Positions 12,044-22,800 of a DNA stretch of 64,000 nucleotides are shown one piece after another. Numbering within the stretch: the first letter of the stretch is position 1; each line of letters starts with the position of its first letter. A program made the translations under genes and the position numbers. Origin of the DNA: Plecoglossus altivelis (taxonomy: Eukaryota; Chordata; Actinopteri; Osmeriformes; Plecoglossidae); assembly GCA_036571765.1 (NCBI GenBank), contig BROE01000009.1:3328177-3392176 (forward strand), written 5' to 3'. The notes beneath the pieces were generated by a model, which saw nothing but the letters and a program-made list of their open reading frames with translations, was not told the origin of the DNA and made no database searches.

Positions 12044-13816
12044 CATAGTGAGACTGTTACTGTGTCATGTTTCACCTTGGACAGTTCCAACCGTAAGCCT
12101 GCCAGACTAGGTGGCAAGGCCTGAATGGAATCATGGAAAGTAAGATGATGTTAACTCAACTGGATTGCCACGTTTCAGCTTTGTGGTCGGGCGAGGTAGA
12201 GGAAATTATACGGTGGATCTCTCCTTTGCCTCATGAACCGGTTGACCCTGTATCTGTGCCAGGCATGTTTTGCAAACCAAGCAATTTTAAGCTTGAGAAA
12301 ACGATAGAATTGTAGAAATAGAATGTAGAAAAAAAAATCTTTGCATCAAATCTGGCGGCTTTCCAATACTTTGCCAATCTCTGTCATTTAAGAACGGATG
12401 TAAAACAACTAATTTGACTTATGTTGACCTACACCACCTACACCACCCACACCCCCACTGCGACAACGATGGACGAAGTCACTTGCAAACGATGGCACAT
12501 CATTACTCAATCACAGCCAAGTGAGGTTGCTGTTGTTTTACCGTCAAACCTTTTGATTCATTAACTATCAGGATGTTGAGTTTAGTCAGCAAATCTCACA
12601 GTCCTTCTCAACAACATTACCTACCCTGCCTGTCTATTCTCTTTGCCATCGATCGTCTCTCGCCTTCTTTCTCTGTGTTCTCTTTGATTCGAAAACCACG
12701 ACACGATTCACCGACAAGTGGAATGGTGTCGATTTGACCTAAGCTTGACGTTTAATCTGTAGGTGGACTGGCTGCCGAATGTGGTCTGATTGATCCTGAA
12801 AAAAGGGAACTCTCTTATTTGTTGTTGCCGAGTGAATGTCAGAGCGAGCGTAAAGGCTTGTTTAGACTGCTCAGCTGAGAGGAAGCAGTAGGACACACAT
12901 TCATTTGTCTCCCTGGATTCACCCTCCAGGTGGTCTGAACACATGGGTTTTCATTTTGTTTTGGTGTTCAGGCCTTTCTCAACCACCTACGTTGTTTTGA
13001 TCTGAGAGGAAAAGTCTCAAGGTTTCAGTCTGTTTTTTTCGGACCCACATTGCCTACTTTTTATTGTTTTACATCCACACACCCTTAGCAACCAAATAAT
13101 ACCATAGATATGCTTTTTCTTTGGTGTTAAGACATGTAGGATGTAACGTCCAGGCCAGCTAAGGCTACTTCAGTTAGCGTAATATAAATCTGGGTATGAA
13201 TCTTGGTTTGAATCTGGGTATGAATCTGGGTATGAATCTGGGTATGAAACTGGGTTTGAATCTGGGTATGAATCTGGGTATGAATCTTGGTTTGAATCTG
13301 GGTTTGAATCTGGGTATGAATCTGGGTATGAAACTGGGTTTGAATCTGGGTATGAATCTGGGTATGAATCTTGGTTTGAATCTGGGTATGATTCTGATAC
13401 TTTTGCATCTCTTTAGTTCCTGACCAAGAACCCCGCCCGGCGTCTGGGCTGCGTGCCCGCAGAGGGGGGCGAGAACGCAGTGACCGACCATGCCTTCTTC
13501 AGCGAGATCGACTGGGAGAAGTTGAACCGCAGAGAGCTGGAACCGCCATTCAAACCCAGGATCGTGAGTAACCCTCACCTGGAACATCCTAGATCACGAC
13601 CTAGAACGTTTGAGCAGAACCCTCTCTGGAGGATGTGGTCAGTAAACTCATTGTGTCGTCTTCCAGAAAACAGCTGAAGACGTCAACAACTTTGACCCAG
13701 ACTTCACCCAAGAGGAGCCCATCCTTACCCCCATAGACGACCCCCATATACCCTCCATCAACCAGGAAGATTTCCAGGACTTCTCCTTCACCTCACCAGA
13801 GCTGCTGGAAGAATAG
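1413..13816 (+). CDS. prkch: Protein kinase C eta (novel PKC), 3' part, 12 exons
   Basis: Diacylglycerol-activated, calcium-independent Ser/Thr kinase acting at membranes. Exons: 1413-1566, 1689-1723, 2554-2636, 3625-3754, 3877-4010, 4889-5026, 5875-6048, 7446-7600, 10071-10209, 10847-11035, 13417-13563, 13667-13816; all have AG/GT borders and phases agree, giving 541 residues. Both C1 domains have the complete H-x12-C-x2-C-x13/14-C-x2-C-x4-H-x2-C-x7-C pattern (HKFMSTFLRQ..., HKFNIHNYKS...). The kinase shows GKGSFGK, AVKVLKK, YRDLKLDN, DFG, activation-loop TFCGTPDY and APE, then turn motif LTPID and hydrophobic motif FQDFSF, so it is an AGC kinase. The match to human PKC-eta is residue by residue and better than to delta, theta or epsilon. 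The N-terminal C2 region (about 140 residues) is outside the window. A diverged linker (SSVRRESVQSQQ) joins C1B to the kinase. Confidence 0.95.
1855..2186 (-). mobile_element. V-SINE-like tRNA-derived SINE
   Basis: Read on the minus strand it begins with a tRNA-like head (GTGGCCTAATGGTTAGGGAG, then GGTTCGATTCTCGC as B box). A conserved core follows (CCTTGAGCAAGGCACCGAAC, CTCCCCGGGCGCTG), and then a tail near TATGGGTAACCATACTTGAC. This layout fits the V-SINE superfamily of fishes. It lies in the prkch intron between exons 1689-1723 and 2554-2636. It is not a functional tRNA gene because the head lacks a proper acceptor stem. Confidence 0.7.
2475..2500 (+). other. G-run tract (possible G-quadruplex)
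   Basis: Three G runs separated by single bases (GGGG-A-GGGG-T-GGGGGGGGG) lie about 55 bp upstream of a prkch splice acceptor. The sequence can form a quadruplex; a role is not shown. Confidence 0.4.
3061..3339. repeat. GT/GGGT-rich low-complexity tract
   Basis: About 280 bp of imperfect (GT)n with interspersed G runs in a prkch intron. Long apparent reading frames on both strands are products of the repeat. Confidence 0.9.
4026..4580. repeat. CA-rich array with CATCATGCATG units
   Basis: Imperfect (CA)n broken at intervals by CATCATGCATGCACAC or CATCATGGATGCACAC segments, giving a compound mini/microsatellite in a prkch intron. Further CA-rich degenerate sequence runs to about 4790. Confidence 0.9.
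5027..5580 (+). repeat. 45-bp minisatellite starting at a prkch splice donor
   Basis: About twelve units of 45-46 bp. The first unit starts exactly at the GT of the donor after exon 4889-5026, so GTGAGCAGACACCAGAACGT serves as donor and as repeat start. Unit starts are near 5027, 5072, 5117, 5163, 5209, 5254, 5299, 5344, 5389, 5434, 5479 and 5525. Seven begin GTGAGC; others begin GTGATC, ATGATC or ATGAGC. The second unit is 45 bp downstream and in frame. Confidence 0.95.
6056..6362. repeat. Compound (CA)n/(CT)n microsatellite
   Basis: Alternating CACACA and CTCTCT blocks just after the donor of prkch exon 5875-6048. A similar CA/CT tract occupies 7604-7708 after the next exon. Confidence 0.9.
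6365..7435 (+). other. prkch intron, no gene seen
   Basis: Ordinary unique-looking intron sequence. I see no conserved coding segment, RNA gene or clear mobile element. Confidence 0.5.
7604..7708. repeat. (CA)n microsatellite
   Basis: CA repeats with CTCACTCACT interruptions, starting four bases after the donor of exon 7446-7600. Confidence 0.9.
8508..8672. repeat. Minisatellite with repeated CCAATCAG boxes
   Basis: About five imperfect units of roughly 33-36 bp, each with a CCAATCAG-like or CAATCAG-like core followed by GACAGGAGTTAGCCCAGC. The core is the forward NF-Y CCAAT-box sequence. It lies deep in a prkch intron. Confidence 0.8.
9662..9822. repeat. 42-bp tandem repeat, about 4 copies
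   Basis: Units contain GTCATGGGACCATGGCAAGG followed by TGGTCTGGGCTACTTGAG and are nearly identical, which suggests recent amplification. Confidence 0.9.
11040..13180 (+). other. prkch intron, mostly featureless
   Basis: Between exons 10847-11035 and 13417-13563. It holds a (GT)n tract at about 11994-12041; otherwise I see no gene or recognisable element. Confidence 0.5.
11994..12041. repeat. (GT)n microsatellite
   Basis: Nearly perfect GT dinucleotide run of about 24 units. Confidence 0.95.
13187..13393. repeat. 12-bp minisatellite next to a prkch acceptor
   Basis: About 17 units of TGAATCTGGGTA and close variants, ending about 25 bp before the acceptor of exon 13417-13563. The 12-bp period keeps frames open on both strands, but nothing suggests translation. 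Confidence 0.95.
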
Positions 13817-14890
13817 GGGGTTCTCTGTGTGACACGTGAACCCCCTACCAGAACCTCCCATCCTCCCCCTGCCAGATCCGTTTTTCCTGCTATGGCCTGT
13901 GTGACCTTTATCTGACCTCTAGCTAACTTTCTCTGCGTTTTCACTGGCTGTCTTTATCTGCCCAGCACACAGACAAATGACTGGGGGATGGAAATGATAT
14001 GGACTAACTAAAACTGCCAGCACCTGCAGCTATGATAAAGTGGGTATTCCTTTGTGTAATGAATTGTTCTTTGTGACTTCAGAACTTCATAGTGTCTGTT
14101 AATGGAGCATATCAGACAAATTCCAGCCATTATGAGCAGGTGGCATTGCCAAAAGGGAACTGAATACTCTGCAAACTAGTGGGAGAGAGGACCAAGAGGA
14201 GGATCAACTAAATGAGTTATTCATTTCCGTGTTTCTACTTAAGTAACAGGATGTTTTCCTCAGATATCAGTGTTTTTACAGACTGTTACAACTGCATGGA
14301 GAAGCACTTGGCGTCTTTGATGCATGCAATATGAATTTGCTTTTAGGAACTTAGTCATGAATATAAGCACTTTTATGCGTTTTGAAATGTTTTGAGTGAG
14401 TTATTTGATTGTGGCTGAGTATAGAGTGGCTCAGTGTTATTGTAATGCCAATATAAAGAGTGACTGAAAGAGGATTCCTCCTGGTAAGGATTGCCCATTT
14501 TTACCAGAACAGTTGAGCTGTTGGTTTGAGTCCCGGAAACACCGCAGAGAGAAAGAGAGAAGGTTTGTGAAATAGTTTCTGTGTGATGTGACGGTCACAC
14601 ACCTCGAAAGATCAACAATACACACACCAACACACATATAGGAAATGTCGACTTCGCTTGGCATTCTATCGTGTAATTTGCTCATTTTAAACTTGTTTAA
14701 ACTAGAAAATTCCGTTTTTCTCTGGGTCATAGGTCGAATCATACGAAACTAGCTGACAAACCATATGATGACATTACACAACATATCAATGGAACTGAGT
14801 CATGGAGTTATTCAGAAATAACAAAGAATGGCAGTTACCTAGAAATACTATTACTGTATCTGGTTTTCAATAAATACCAAATGTGGAGTG
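13817..14890 (+). other. prkch: prkch 3' UTR (inferred)
   Basis: Non-coding sequence after the prkch stop, running to an AATAAA at 14869-14874. The extent is inferred from that signal. Confidence 0.6.
14869..14874 (+). terminator. Poly(A) signal of prkch
   Basis: AATAAA about 1.05 kb after the stop codon, on the gene strand, followed by a GT-containing stretch. Confidence 0.6.
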
Positions 14891-15281
14891 ACTACGTGCA
14901 GGTAGACTGAGTGTTGCTGTCAAGAGGCTTTGTCGAGGACACCAGATCTCTTAGTTATTACAAACAAGTTCCAATGTGCACCATGACCTTCACCTTATTG
15001 GAGTGACATAAAGTGGAAGTTGTGATTAAAGACGTATGATGGCGAATCTGCTGGAGCCATCAAGACTTCTTGCTGTCGTCACGGGCGAGGGGGAAATAAA
15101 CAGGAAACCACACAGCGTCAGCAACAGACCGTCTTCCTCTCATACAGAAGTTACAGAAAGGACATTTTACAACTTGTTGCAAGAGCCTCTGGGTTTTGCC
15201 AAGTGTGCTGATAATGAGCAACTAAGTGAAGAGAGGATACCTCAGTGGTTGATTAGATGTGGCGAATATGCCCTGAATGTG

Positions 15282-15662
15282 ACCCTACATGCCCTGAATA
15301 TAATCCTATATGACCTGAATGTAACCCTATATGCCCTGAATATAACCCTAACCCTATATAACCTGAATATAACCCTAACTCTATATAACCTGAATATAAC
15401 CCTAACCCTATATACCCTGAATATAACCCTAACCCTATATACCCTGAATATAACCCTAACCCTATATAACCTGAATATAACCCTAACCCTATATAACCTG
15501 AATATAACCCTAACTCTATATACCCTGAATATAACCCTATATAACCTGAATATAACCCTAACCCTCTATAACCCGAATATAACCCTAATCCTATATACCC
15601 TGAATATAACCCTTTATACCCTGAATATAACCCTAACCCTATATACCCTTAATATAACCCTC
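15282..15662. repeat. 27-bp telomere-like tandem repeat
   Basis: About 12-14 units of roughly 27 bp made of CTGAATATAACCCTAACCCT plus TATATA. Each unit contains CCCTAACCCTA, nearly two copies of the vertebrate telomere hexamer on its C strand. It is intergenic between prkch and hif1a. The 233-codon frame through it comes from the period being a multiple of three. Confidence 0.9.
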
Positions 15663-16875
15663 CAATTAGGAATTCCAAGTCTCCTCTCAGTGTTCTTATT
15701 TACTATGATGTGGAATTCTGACATAATATGGACCTAATATGAATATACAGAACGTGTGTATGTGAACTGGGACACAGAGTAGCATGATCATCAGTTTAGA
15801 CCTACTTAAACGTCAATTCAGAGTTTAAATAGGTCCTTTGATCTTTGGGCATTAGAACAGTACTAATCCGGTTCAAGCTTGCTTTAACATGGAAGCCTTG
15901 TGCAAAGTAAGCACAGGACATTGGCTTACAACGGCTTGTCTTGATTGATCTTAGTTTACCTATTCAAGTCCCCCCTACAGCTCAGAGACAATAGATTCGT
16001 ATTTCCCCCAAACAACTCATTATTCTGCTCAGATGGTTTCTGTGAGACATCCAGAAAGCTTTTCTCACAGGGTGGTTCTGCCACACAGACACACTCAGAA
16101 AGACTAATACAACAGCATTTACCAGATATTAAACTTAGGCTAAAGAGTCATAAATTCATTGGAAATCTTGGAGAAACATTTTCCAGTGCTGAATCACAGA
16201 CAGATGTTCCTCCAACGTATAATGCCCAATTTCCACTGCGGTCAAACTGCATGGACTGGCCGTAACCAATTACTGGTGTGCCAGTGACTGTTAACCCCAA
16301 AGATCATGAAATTAGGTTCACCAAAAAAAACCACAACATTATGAAATCAAATACTGTGTATCAGCCTACATTAAGAAGGAGCATATTTCATTTGTAACAA
16401 TCTCCACTGACATTTTCCTTATATATATTTGTTGATAGTAAATAAGGAATATTGAAGAGTCAATGGATGCGAAATCCTCCTTTAAATGTACAAGTAGTGC
16501 TGTGTAGTGTGTACAGTGGGGTTAGACTCGAAGTCAACGTAAAATAAAAAGGCGTCCCCGTCGAGAAAGCATGTGATTGCTCGTTCATGAAGAGGCAGTG
16601 GGAGGGGATAGCTAATCTGTTAGCAAGCTACAACATTGTTTAGTCAAGTAACCTCTACACTGTGCCACTCTGCAGACTTTCAAAGGAAATAAACCGATTC
16701 TTTTCACACTTTCGATGGACGCGTGATATCTCCCGAAATCCATTGATGAAAGAGTCTTACGTGATCACACGTTGAGTATTCGAAGAATTTGTCGCGTTTA
16801 AACGTGGGATTTTGGTTATCTTCCGGCGAGCGGACGAAAGCTTTGGGAGGTTTCAGAGAGGTTGCTCGTCCTGAA
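15663..16875 (+). other. Intergenic region and presumed hif1a promoter/5' leader
   Basis: No coding gene seen. The last 300 bp hold several short upstream AUG frames (for example from 16587 and 16747) and RCGTG hypoxia-response cores near 16715 and 16805. No TATA box is obvious. Transcription start is not determinable by eye. Confidence 0.4.
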
Positions 16876-19800
16876 ATGGACACAGGAATTGTCCCCGAAA
16901 AGAAAAGGTTGGTTGATTTTGTTTGTAGTTAGCCTCCTATCTAGCCTTTTTGGCGTTGTATTACGGTAGCTAATCTGATTATTTAATCATATTTGTATTT
17001 GGTTTATATTTATACTTTAGAAGATTTGGGCTAGTTATACCGTTGACATGCTTTTCATTGCTAGCTAGCCCTTAGTCTCTTTAGCAGAAGACTATCATAT
17101 TAGCCAACGCAGTTAGTCTAGCTATCTCTAAACACTGCTATACTGTACCATAGTTTTTCAATTGTATTATTCACATAATGACGCGGTATTTAATTGATCT
17201 AGTCGGTAATGTGTGAAAAAGTGTGATGGCCACGCGGTTTGAATATTTAGTCCGGCATCATTGCATTGATGGCGTGTGACGTGGAGTCAGTCTGTCCGCG
17301 ATGTTGTTGACACTGACAGGTCTCAATGCAAGACTTCACTTTGTGCACTATAAAGTCATGAACAAGAATTTGATGGGGATTTGCATTTGTTTTTAACAAA
17401 GCGGGGTCATTTACACAAGTCTCAAGGGGTTAACTACTTGGGGGGGAAACAAGTTTGCTGGCAAATCAGCACTTTATTTTTTTTATTTTTTTTTATTAAG
17501 TTCGGAAAGAACTGCATGTTTGCAAAATGTTGAACGCTGTCATGAATGTCAGTTTGTAATGCTGAAATAACTTTGACATATCCGAGTTCAGGAAAATCTC
17601 TTCTTTGGTCCGTCGATTCTATTTAAATGTAACTTAATCTTCATTTCAGACACATACATCCACATCAGTCCACTTATTAAACATCGTCTAGTATATTGAC
17701 ATGTTATCAAACAGTGTTTAAAAAGCTATACCTGTGCTTCTCAAAACTTTTCAAAGTACCATGTCCGATCAAACCTAACTGTCAAAATAAACACTCGACA
17801 CCAAGTCGCCATCTCACCGAAGCTACACAAAATCTGTTACCAGAGGCACAAAGCAACTGCTGTTTGGAAATAAACACATTGATGATACATTTGGTTACAT
17901 TTCAGTTGCAAGCACAAAACTATTTCCGTAAAAAAAAAACATGAATATAATAGTGTAATTAATTAGCTACTCAGTATACACACCATAAAGGATTACAGCC
18001 CTGTCCCACACTAATACACTCTTCAACTATTTACGCTGTTTTCCAGTTTTGCATGCAGGTGACTTTTAGATTTTCCAATAATCTGATCACTCACTCACTC
18101 ACTCACTCACTCACTCACTCACTCACTCACTCACTCACTCACTCACTCACAGCCTATAGCCTTAAGCTACATTAGGTGTAGTCTGTTTGTGACCTTGTCA
18201 TCACCTCTTGTTCTAGGTTGAATATACTATATCGACCGTTTGGTTACTGACTATATTTGCTTTGTCTAACCAAGCAATGTAAACAACAGTGACAACATAT
18301 ATTGGGCTATTAGATTTAGGGTTGCATCTGTTAATCAAATCGGAGAACGTCAGTCGAACAACAGTTTTCTTTCTGTAGTCTTCAAACCAAACAGACACCG
18401 GGTCAGTTGATCCAAGATGTTGTTGCTCTCAGCACTTAGCTAACCTCTATTGAATACTGTGGTCTTGTAATTTAGTTTCGAACCCATTAATTACTTCTTA
18501 ACCTCAATGGAAATGGCTGGTTTGTAGGTTTTAGCAATTCATTGACTGGTAGTTCATTGTGAGACATTTGAGAGCCAAAGTGCACATTTGCTGTTGGCCA
18601 AAGAACAAGGCGGGACACTGAATGTTCTGTTTAATGTTTTGGCCATTACTGTAGCCTGGAGCATTTTAATGGCTTTATTTTATTCTACTGCTACTTACAA
18701 GTTTTTATTTATTTATCAAGATTTATTTTCAAATTGAACATATAATGGAGGAAGTGATGTTTAGTGTCATTTTTAGGTCTGTGATATAAATAAAAAAAAA
18801 CAACACTTTTTCATACTGCTTGTTCAAACACTGGACTACTGTCCACTGGGGCAATTTACTGACTGAAACGAGTTATATAACACAAGAGACTGGGTAATGT
18901 TTACTGTCTCCACACACTAGCCACAAAACACTTGAAATACTTACAGGGAAAAGCAGGCCAACTCTAATTAGTAACAATGCAGTCAAGGAACAAGATTCAA
19001 CACACCATTATTTTTCCTTAAGAATTCTTCTACTTAAGTTCCCATATTTGCACGGAGTGAGTTATAGACATGTGTAATGATTTATGTGCATTTTGAGAAC
19101 GTGGGTAAACGCATCAAGGCCTTCAAGCCCAAATGAAGAAATGTAAAATGCTTGTTGCAAAGCTTTCCCCAGGTTTTCTACGCTGTTTGATGTCCTTTGG
19201 AGTGCAGAGATCAGTTTCATTCTCTTTGAAATGACCTTGAAGGTCTGGTAGACAGAAACGTTCATTCGACACATTTGACCTCTTAAGATTTAATTCGTTT
19301 TTTTTCTGAAATTGAAGAAGGGTGTCGGAGAAGCAGTCCGAGAACGGATGTAGGACTTTCCTGTGTGATGCAACAGCTCTACGCAGACACAAGACTGGGA
19401 GGCACTGAGTGTGGGTAGGAAGTCACGAGTCACCGATGTAGAATTGAAATATGAAGCGAGGGGGGGGGGGGGGGGGGGAGGAGAGGGGGGACATAGATTC
19501 TTACTCGCTTGCTCACTAATCTGAGCCTTCTGCACGAGCAGGTCTTAGGTTCACGTCTGATGTTCAGCAGTGTAGTTGCTGGCTGCTTGTGTCTGTGTTT
19601 TGACCACTACAGTGTGTTCAGGCTGGGAGGAGGAGTGCTGTTGATGCTATTCAGAAGTGGTTACGTAAGGGTCAGGATCCGCTTCCAAGCACCCCCTGGA
19701 AAGACCTCTCTTCATGTGGTCTTCTCAGCTTGACTGAAGATAGTGTAAATATTTGGGCGGCACTCAAGTCAGTGCACTGGCTGTCTGTCATCTTGATACA

Positions 19801-22800
19801 GGGACTATATGACATACTGGCTCGCTGGCTGGCTGGCTGGCTTTGGAGATGTTAAATGACAGTTGGATTTGAGAATCTTTGGTGCAATCTTTTGTGCCTT
19901 GTCAAATGTGTTTTGTCCTCCTTTCATAGGACAAATGTAGATTGTCTTTTCCTGCCGACAGCAGAAGTCTTTGATAATTACATTGCTGAAACTTATGTCA
20001 GTTCAGTACATCAAAACTCATTGAATTAACATTAATCAAATGCAGTTTTCTTTTTGCGCAGTTCCTTGATGGGTCTGGCGTTGTTGTAACTGGAGAATGG
20101 ATCAATGCAAATGAGTTCAGTTCATTGTGTGTTGAAAGCTTACATAATGGCATCTTTGTTTTCATACTGAACTGTTATGCTATATAGAATGTCATGCAGA
20201 TTGACTGTGCGATGAGAACTTAGACGTGTTTTTGGTCTGGAAATGCAGACTTAAATACCATGACTTTTTGTGTACCCCTCCGTATCGAAAATAATAGCCA
20301 CTAAAAGCTGTACCAGAATTATAAGGCTCGAATTGGAAAAGTTAAACGCTGAATGAATGTGTCCTTTCTACCTTCCTTTTCTTAGTGCCAATGGATTTCC
20401 GTATTGAGCTGTTTTTAACTAGCGATGCAACCACATGGAAATCCTGGGCCGAAAGCAAATAATCAGGATACGCTTGTCCGAAAACGATTTTTTGTTGTAA
20501 TTATATGCTCTTTTTGTGTGCAAATGGTATGTAACACGTGTCCTTATTGTTGGTCTAGCTAACCAGTTGTTAAAGTTTTAGGACTAATTGATAGAGCTAT
20601 TGATATTTTAACAAAATAAATGGTCTCCTTGTTGATGTTCCCTGACTGCTATTTGCGGACGTAAACAAACTATTCGGGATTATCTGTCAAATTGCCAACC
20701 TAAAACTATTTTTACCTCGGGTATCCTGATAACGGCTGGGTCAGACGAAAGTGAAATGTAAGTCCTTAACGGCGGCAAATATTTTCGGCTCACGTTTTTG
20801 CCCTGTTTTCTGATTCGTTTGAAATCGCGAAGATTAATTTTTTTTACCGCCGAAATGTCGATGGATCCCAATTTTGAACAAAGGTATTTACGATGGGTCA
20901 AATGTCTTTTTCCCCCCGCCTTACATAATCTGATCTAATCAGAATTTAAATGAAAGTCCTCTTAACTAGTGGTCAGTGCTCTTAATAATGGAAGTGTTCC
21001 AGAATGGGTCTATACGTGTGTTTCACCATTGCTTCTTCCCAGCAGACTGCTGGCCGTGTGCCTGGGCAGTAAATGTCAGAATGATTGGTGGAAAAGCTTG
21101 GCTAAGCACCAAGCAGGCAGGCAGCCTGGAATCCCAACCCATGTCCAAGCCCCCCTTCTCCAGCCAATCCCGCCAAAGGGGTTTACTGCACTTCATCTGG
21201 TCGGCAGCCAATGAGAGCAAAGACCCAGGCTGTTTATGTAAATGAGTTTGATGTGGCCGGACGGTTGGCTTCTTGTGTGTTCCTGTCAGACCTCCTCCAC
21301 CCTGCAGTCCTGCTCAGTCTGACCCTCAGCAGAGCGCTGGAGACTTGACTACAGACACGGCAGGATGCTGGTGTGTGTCTCTGTGTCTGTAGACCACGCT
21401 CTGTCTGTAGACCACGCTCTGTCTGTAGACCACGCTGTGTCTGTAGACCACGCTCTGTCTGAAGACCACGCTCTGTCTGAAGACCACGCTGTGTCTGAGC
21501 AACCTCCTGTGTCCCGCAGGGTGAGCTCCGAGCGCAGGAAGGAGAAGTCGCGCGACGCGGCACGATGCCGTCGGGGGAAGGAGTCGGAGGTGTTCTACGA
21601 GCTGGCGCAGCAGCTGCCTCTGCCTCACAGCGTCAGCTCCAACCTGGACAAGGCCTCCATCATGAGGCTCACTATCAGCTACCTGCGCATGAGGAAGATG
21701 CTCAACACAGGTTAGTGGCTGGACGAGCGGGATGCCATGGACAAGGAGTGCCCTGGGACAGAGGGAGGGCCTGGGGAAGAGGCGGAGTGCTGGACAAGGA
21801 GTCGTTTTGGAACAGGGGGAGGACCTGGACGAGGTAGAGTCTGCAGGAGGGAGGCTCGATGCAGTCGGGGAAACAGTGTGCTGGGGTGATGGTGGTCTGC
21901 TGGCCGTTGAGGGCGGCGTGCTGTCAGATCTATAGTTCAAACGTGTGGGACAGAACAATATAGATCCGTCTGGCCCTGTAGGCTCTTGTTGGGTGAACTA
22001 GTGTCCCAGTTGCCCCGCTCCCAACATGATGTCTGTAAAAGCTGACCAAACCACGGGAAAAAATTGGCAGTGCCTCAGGTGTAGAGTCTAGCAGGATTCA
22101 CTTATAAATCTTCTTTAATCTGCTACTGGGCTGGTATGTCTCCCTCCCTCTCCGCTCCCCTCCCCATTCCTGTTCCCCTCCCTCTATTCCCTCCGCTCCA
22201 CTTTTTTCCCTCCGCTCCCTCCTTCCCTCCTGTCCTTTCCCCTCCCGCTCCCCTCTCCCTGCCTCTTCCCCTCCGCCTCCTCTTCCCCTCCCCTCTGGCT
22301 TGTCCCCTCCCCTGTCCCCTGCCCCTCCACCCCCACCTCCCTGCCCCTCCATGTTCCCCTCATCTCCTGGCTCCCGTTGCTCTCCCCCCTTTCGCCCCTC
22401 CCCTTGCCCTCTTTCCCCCATCCCGTTACCCCTCCGTCATTCCCTCTCATACAGATCCGACCACGCTGAAGAGACCAGCTATCAGGATGGGCCCACTCCC
22501 CAGCCTGCACGTACCGCATCCTACCTAAACGCTCTGGACGCGTTCGCTCACTGAGCTGCTGTCGGACGACGGAGACATGATCTATCTGTCCGACAGCGTC
22601 AACAGGTGCCTGGGCCTGGCACAGGTACTGTACTGCCCCTCCACCGTGAGTCTGTGAGCTGTCAGGGGAGAACAGCTCCATGACGGACCACATGCCGACA
22701 CTCGCCTGCCCAGAGAGAGAGGCTCTGGCTGGGTACGAGGTGTTTACCGCTGTCTCCTTCTCTGTTGCAGTTTGACCTGACAGGACACAGTGTGTTTGAC

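Larger units (their letters stand above)
16908..21360 (+). other. hif1a intron 1, mostly featureless
   Basis: A 4.6-kb first intron with AT-rich sequence, a (ACTC)n tract, a G run and no recognisable gene. Its last 350 bp may act as an alternative leader (see 21160-21519). Confidence 0.5.

Noticed and set aside
15036..15737. 233-codon open frame with NITLTLY repeats
   Set aside because: It is the 27-bp telomere-like satellite read in one frame; the period is a multiple of three, so it cannot accumulate stops. No domain, splice context or homologue.
13817..16870. A TMEM30B-like gene expected between prkch and hif1a
   Set aside because: No conserved coding segment on either strand; only the 3' UTR, satellite and promoter region are visible.
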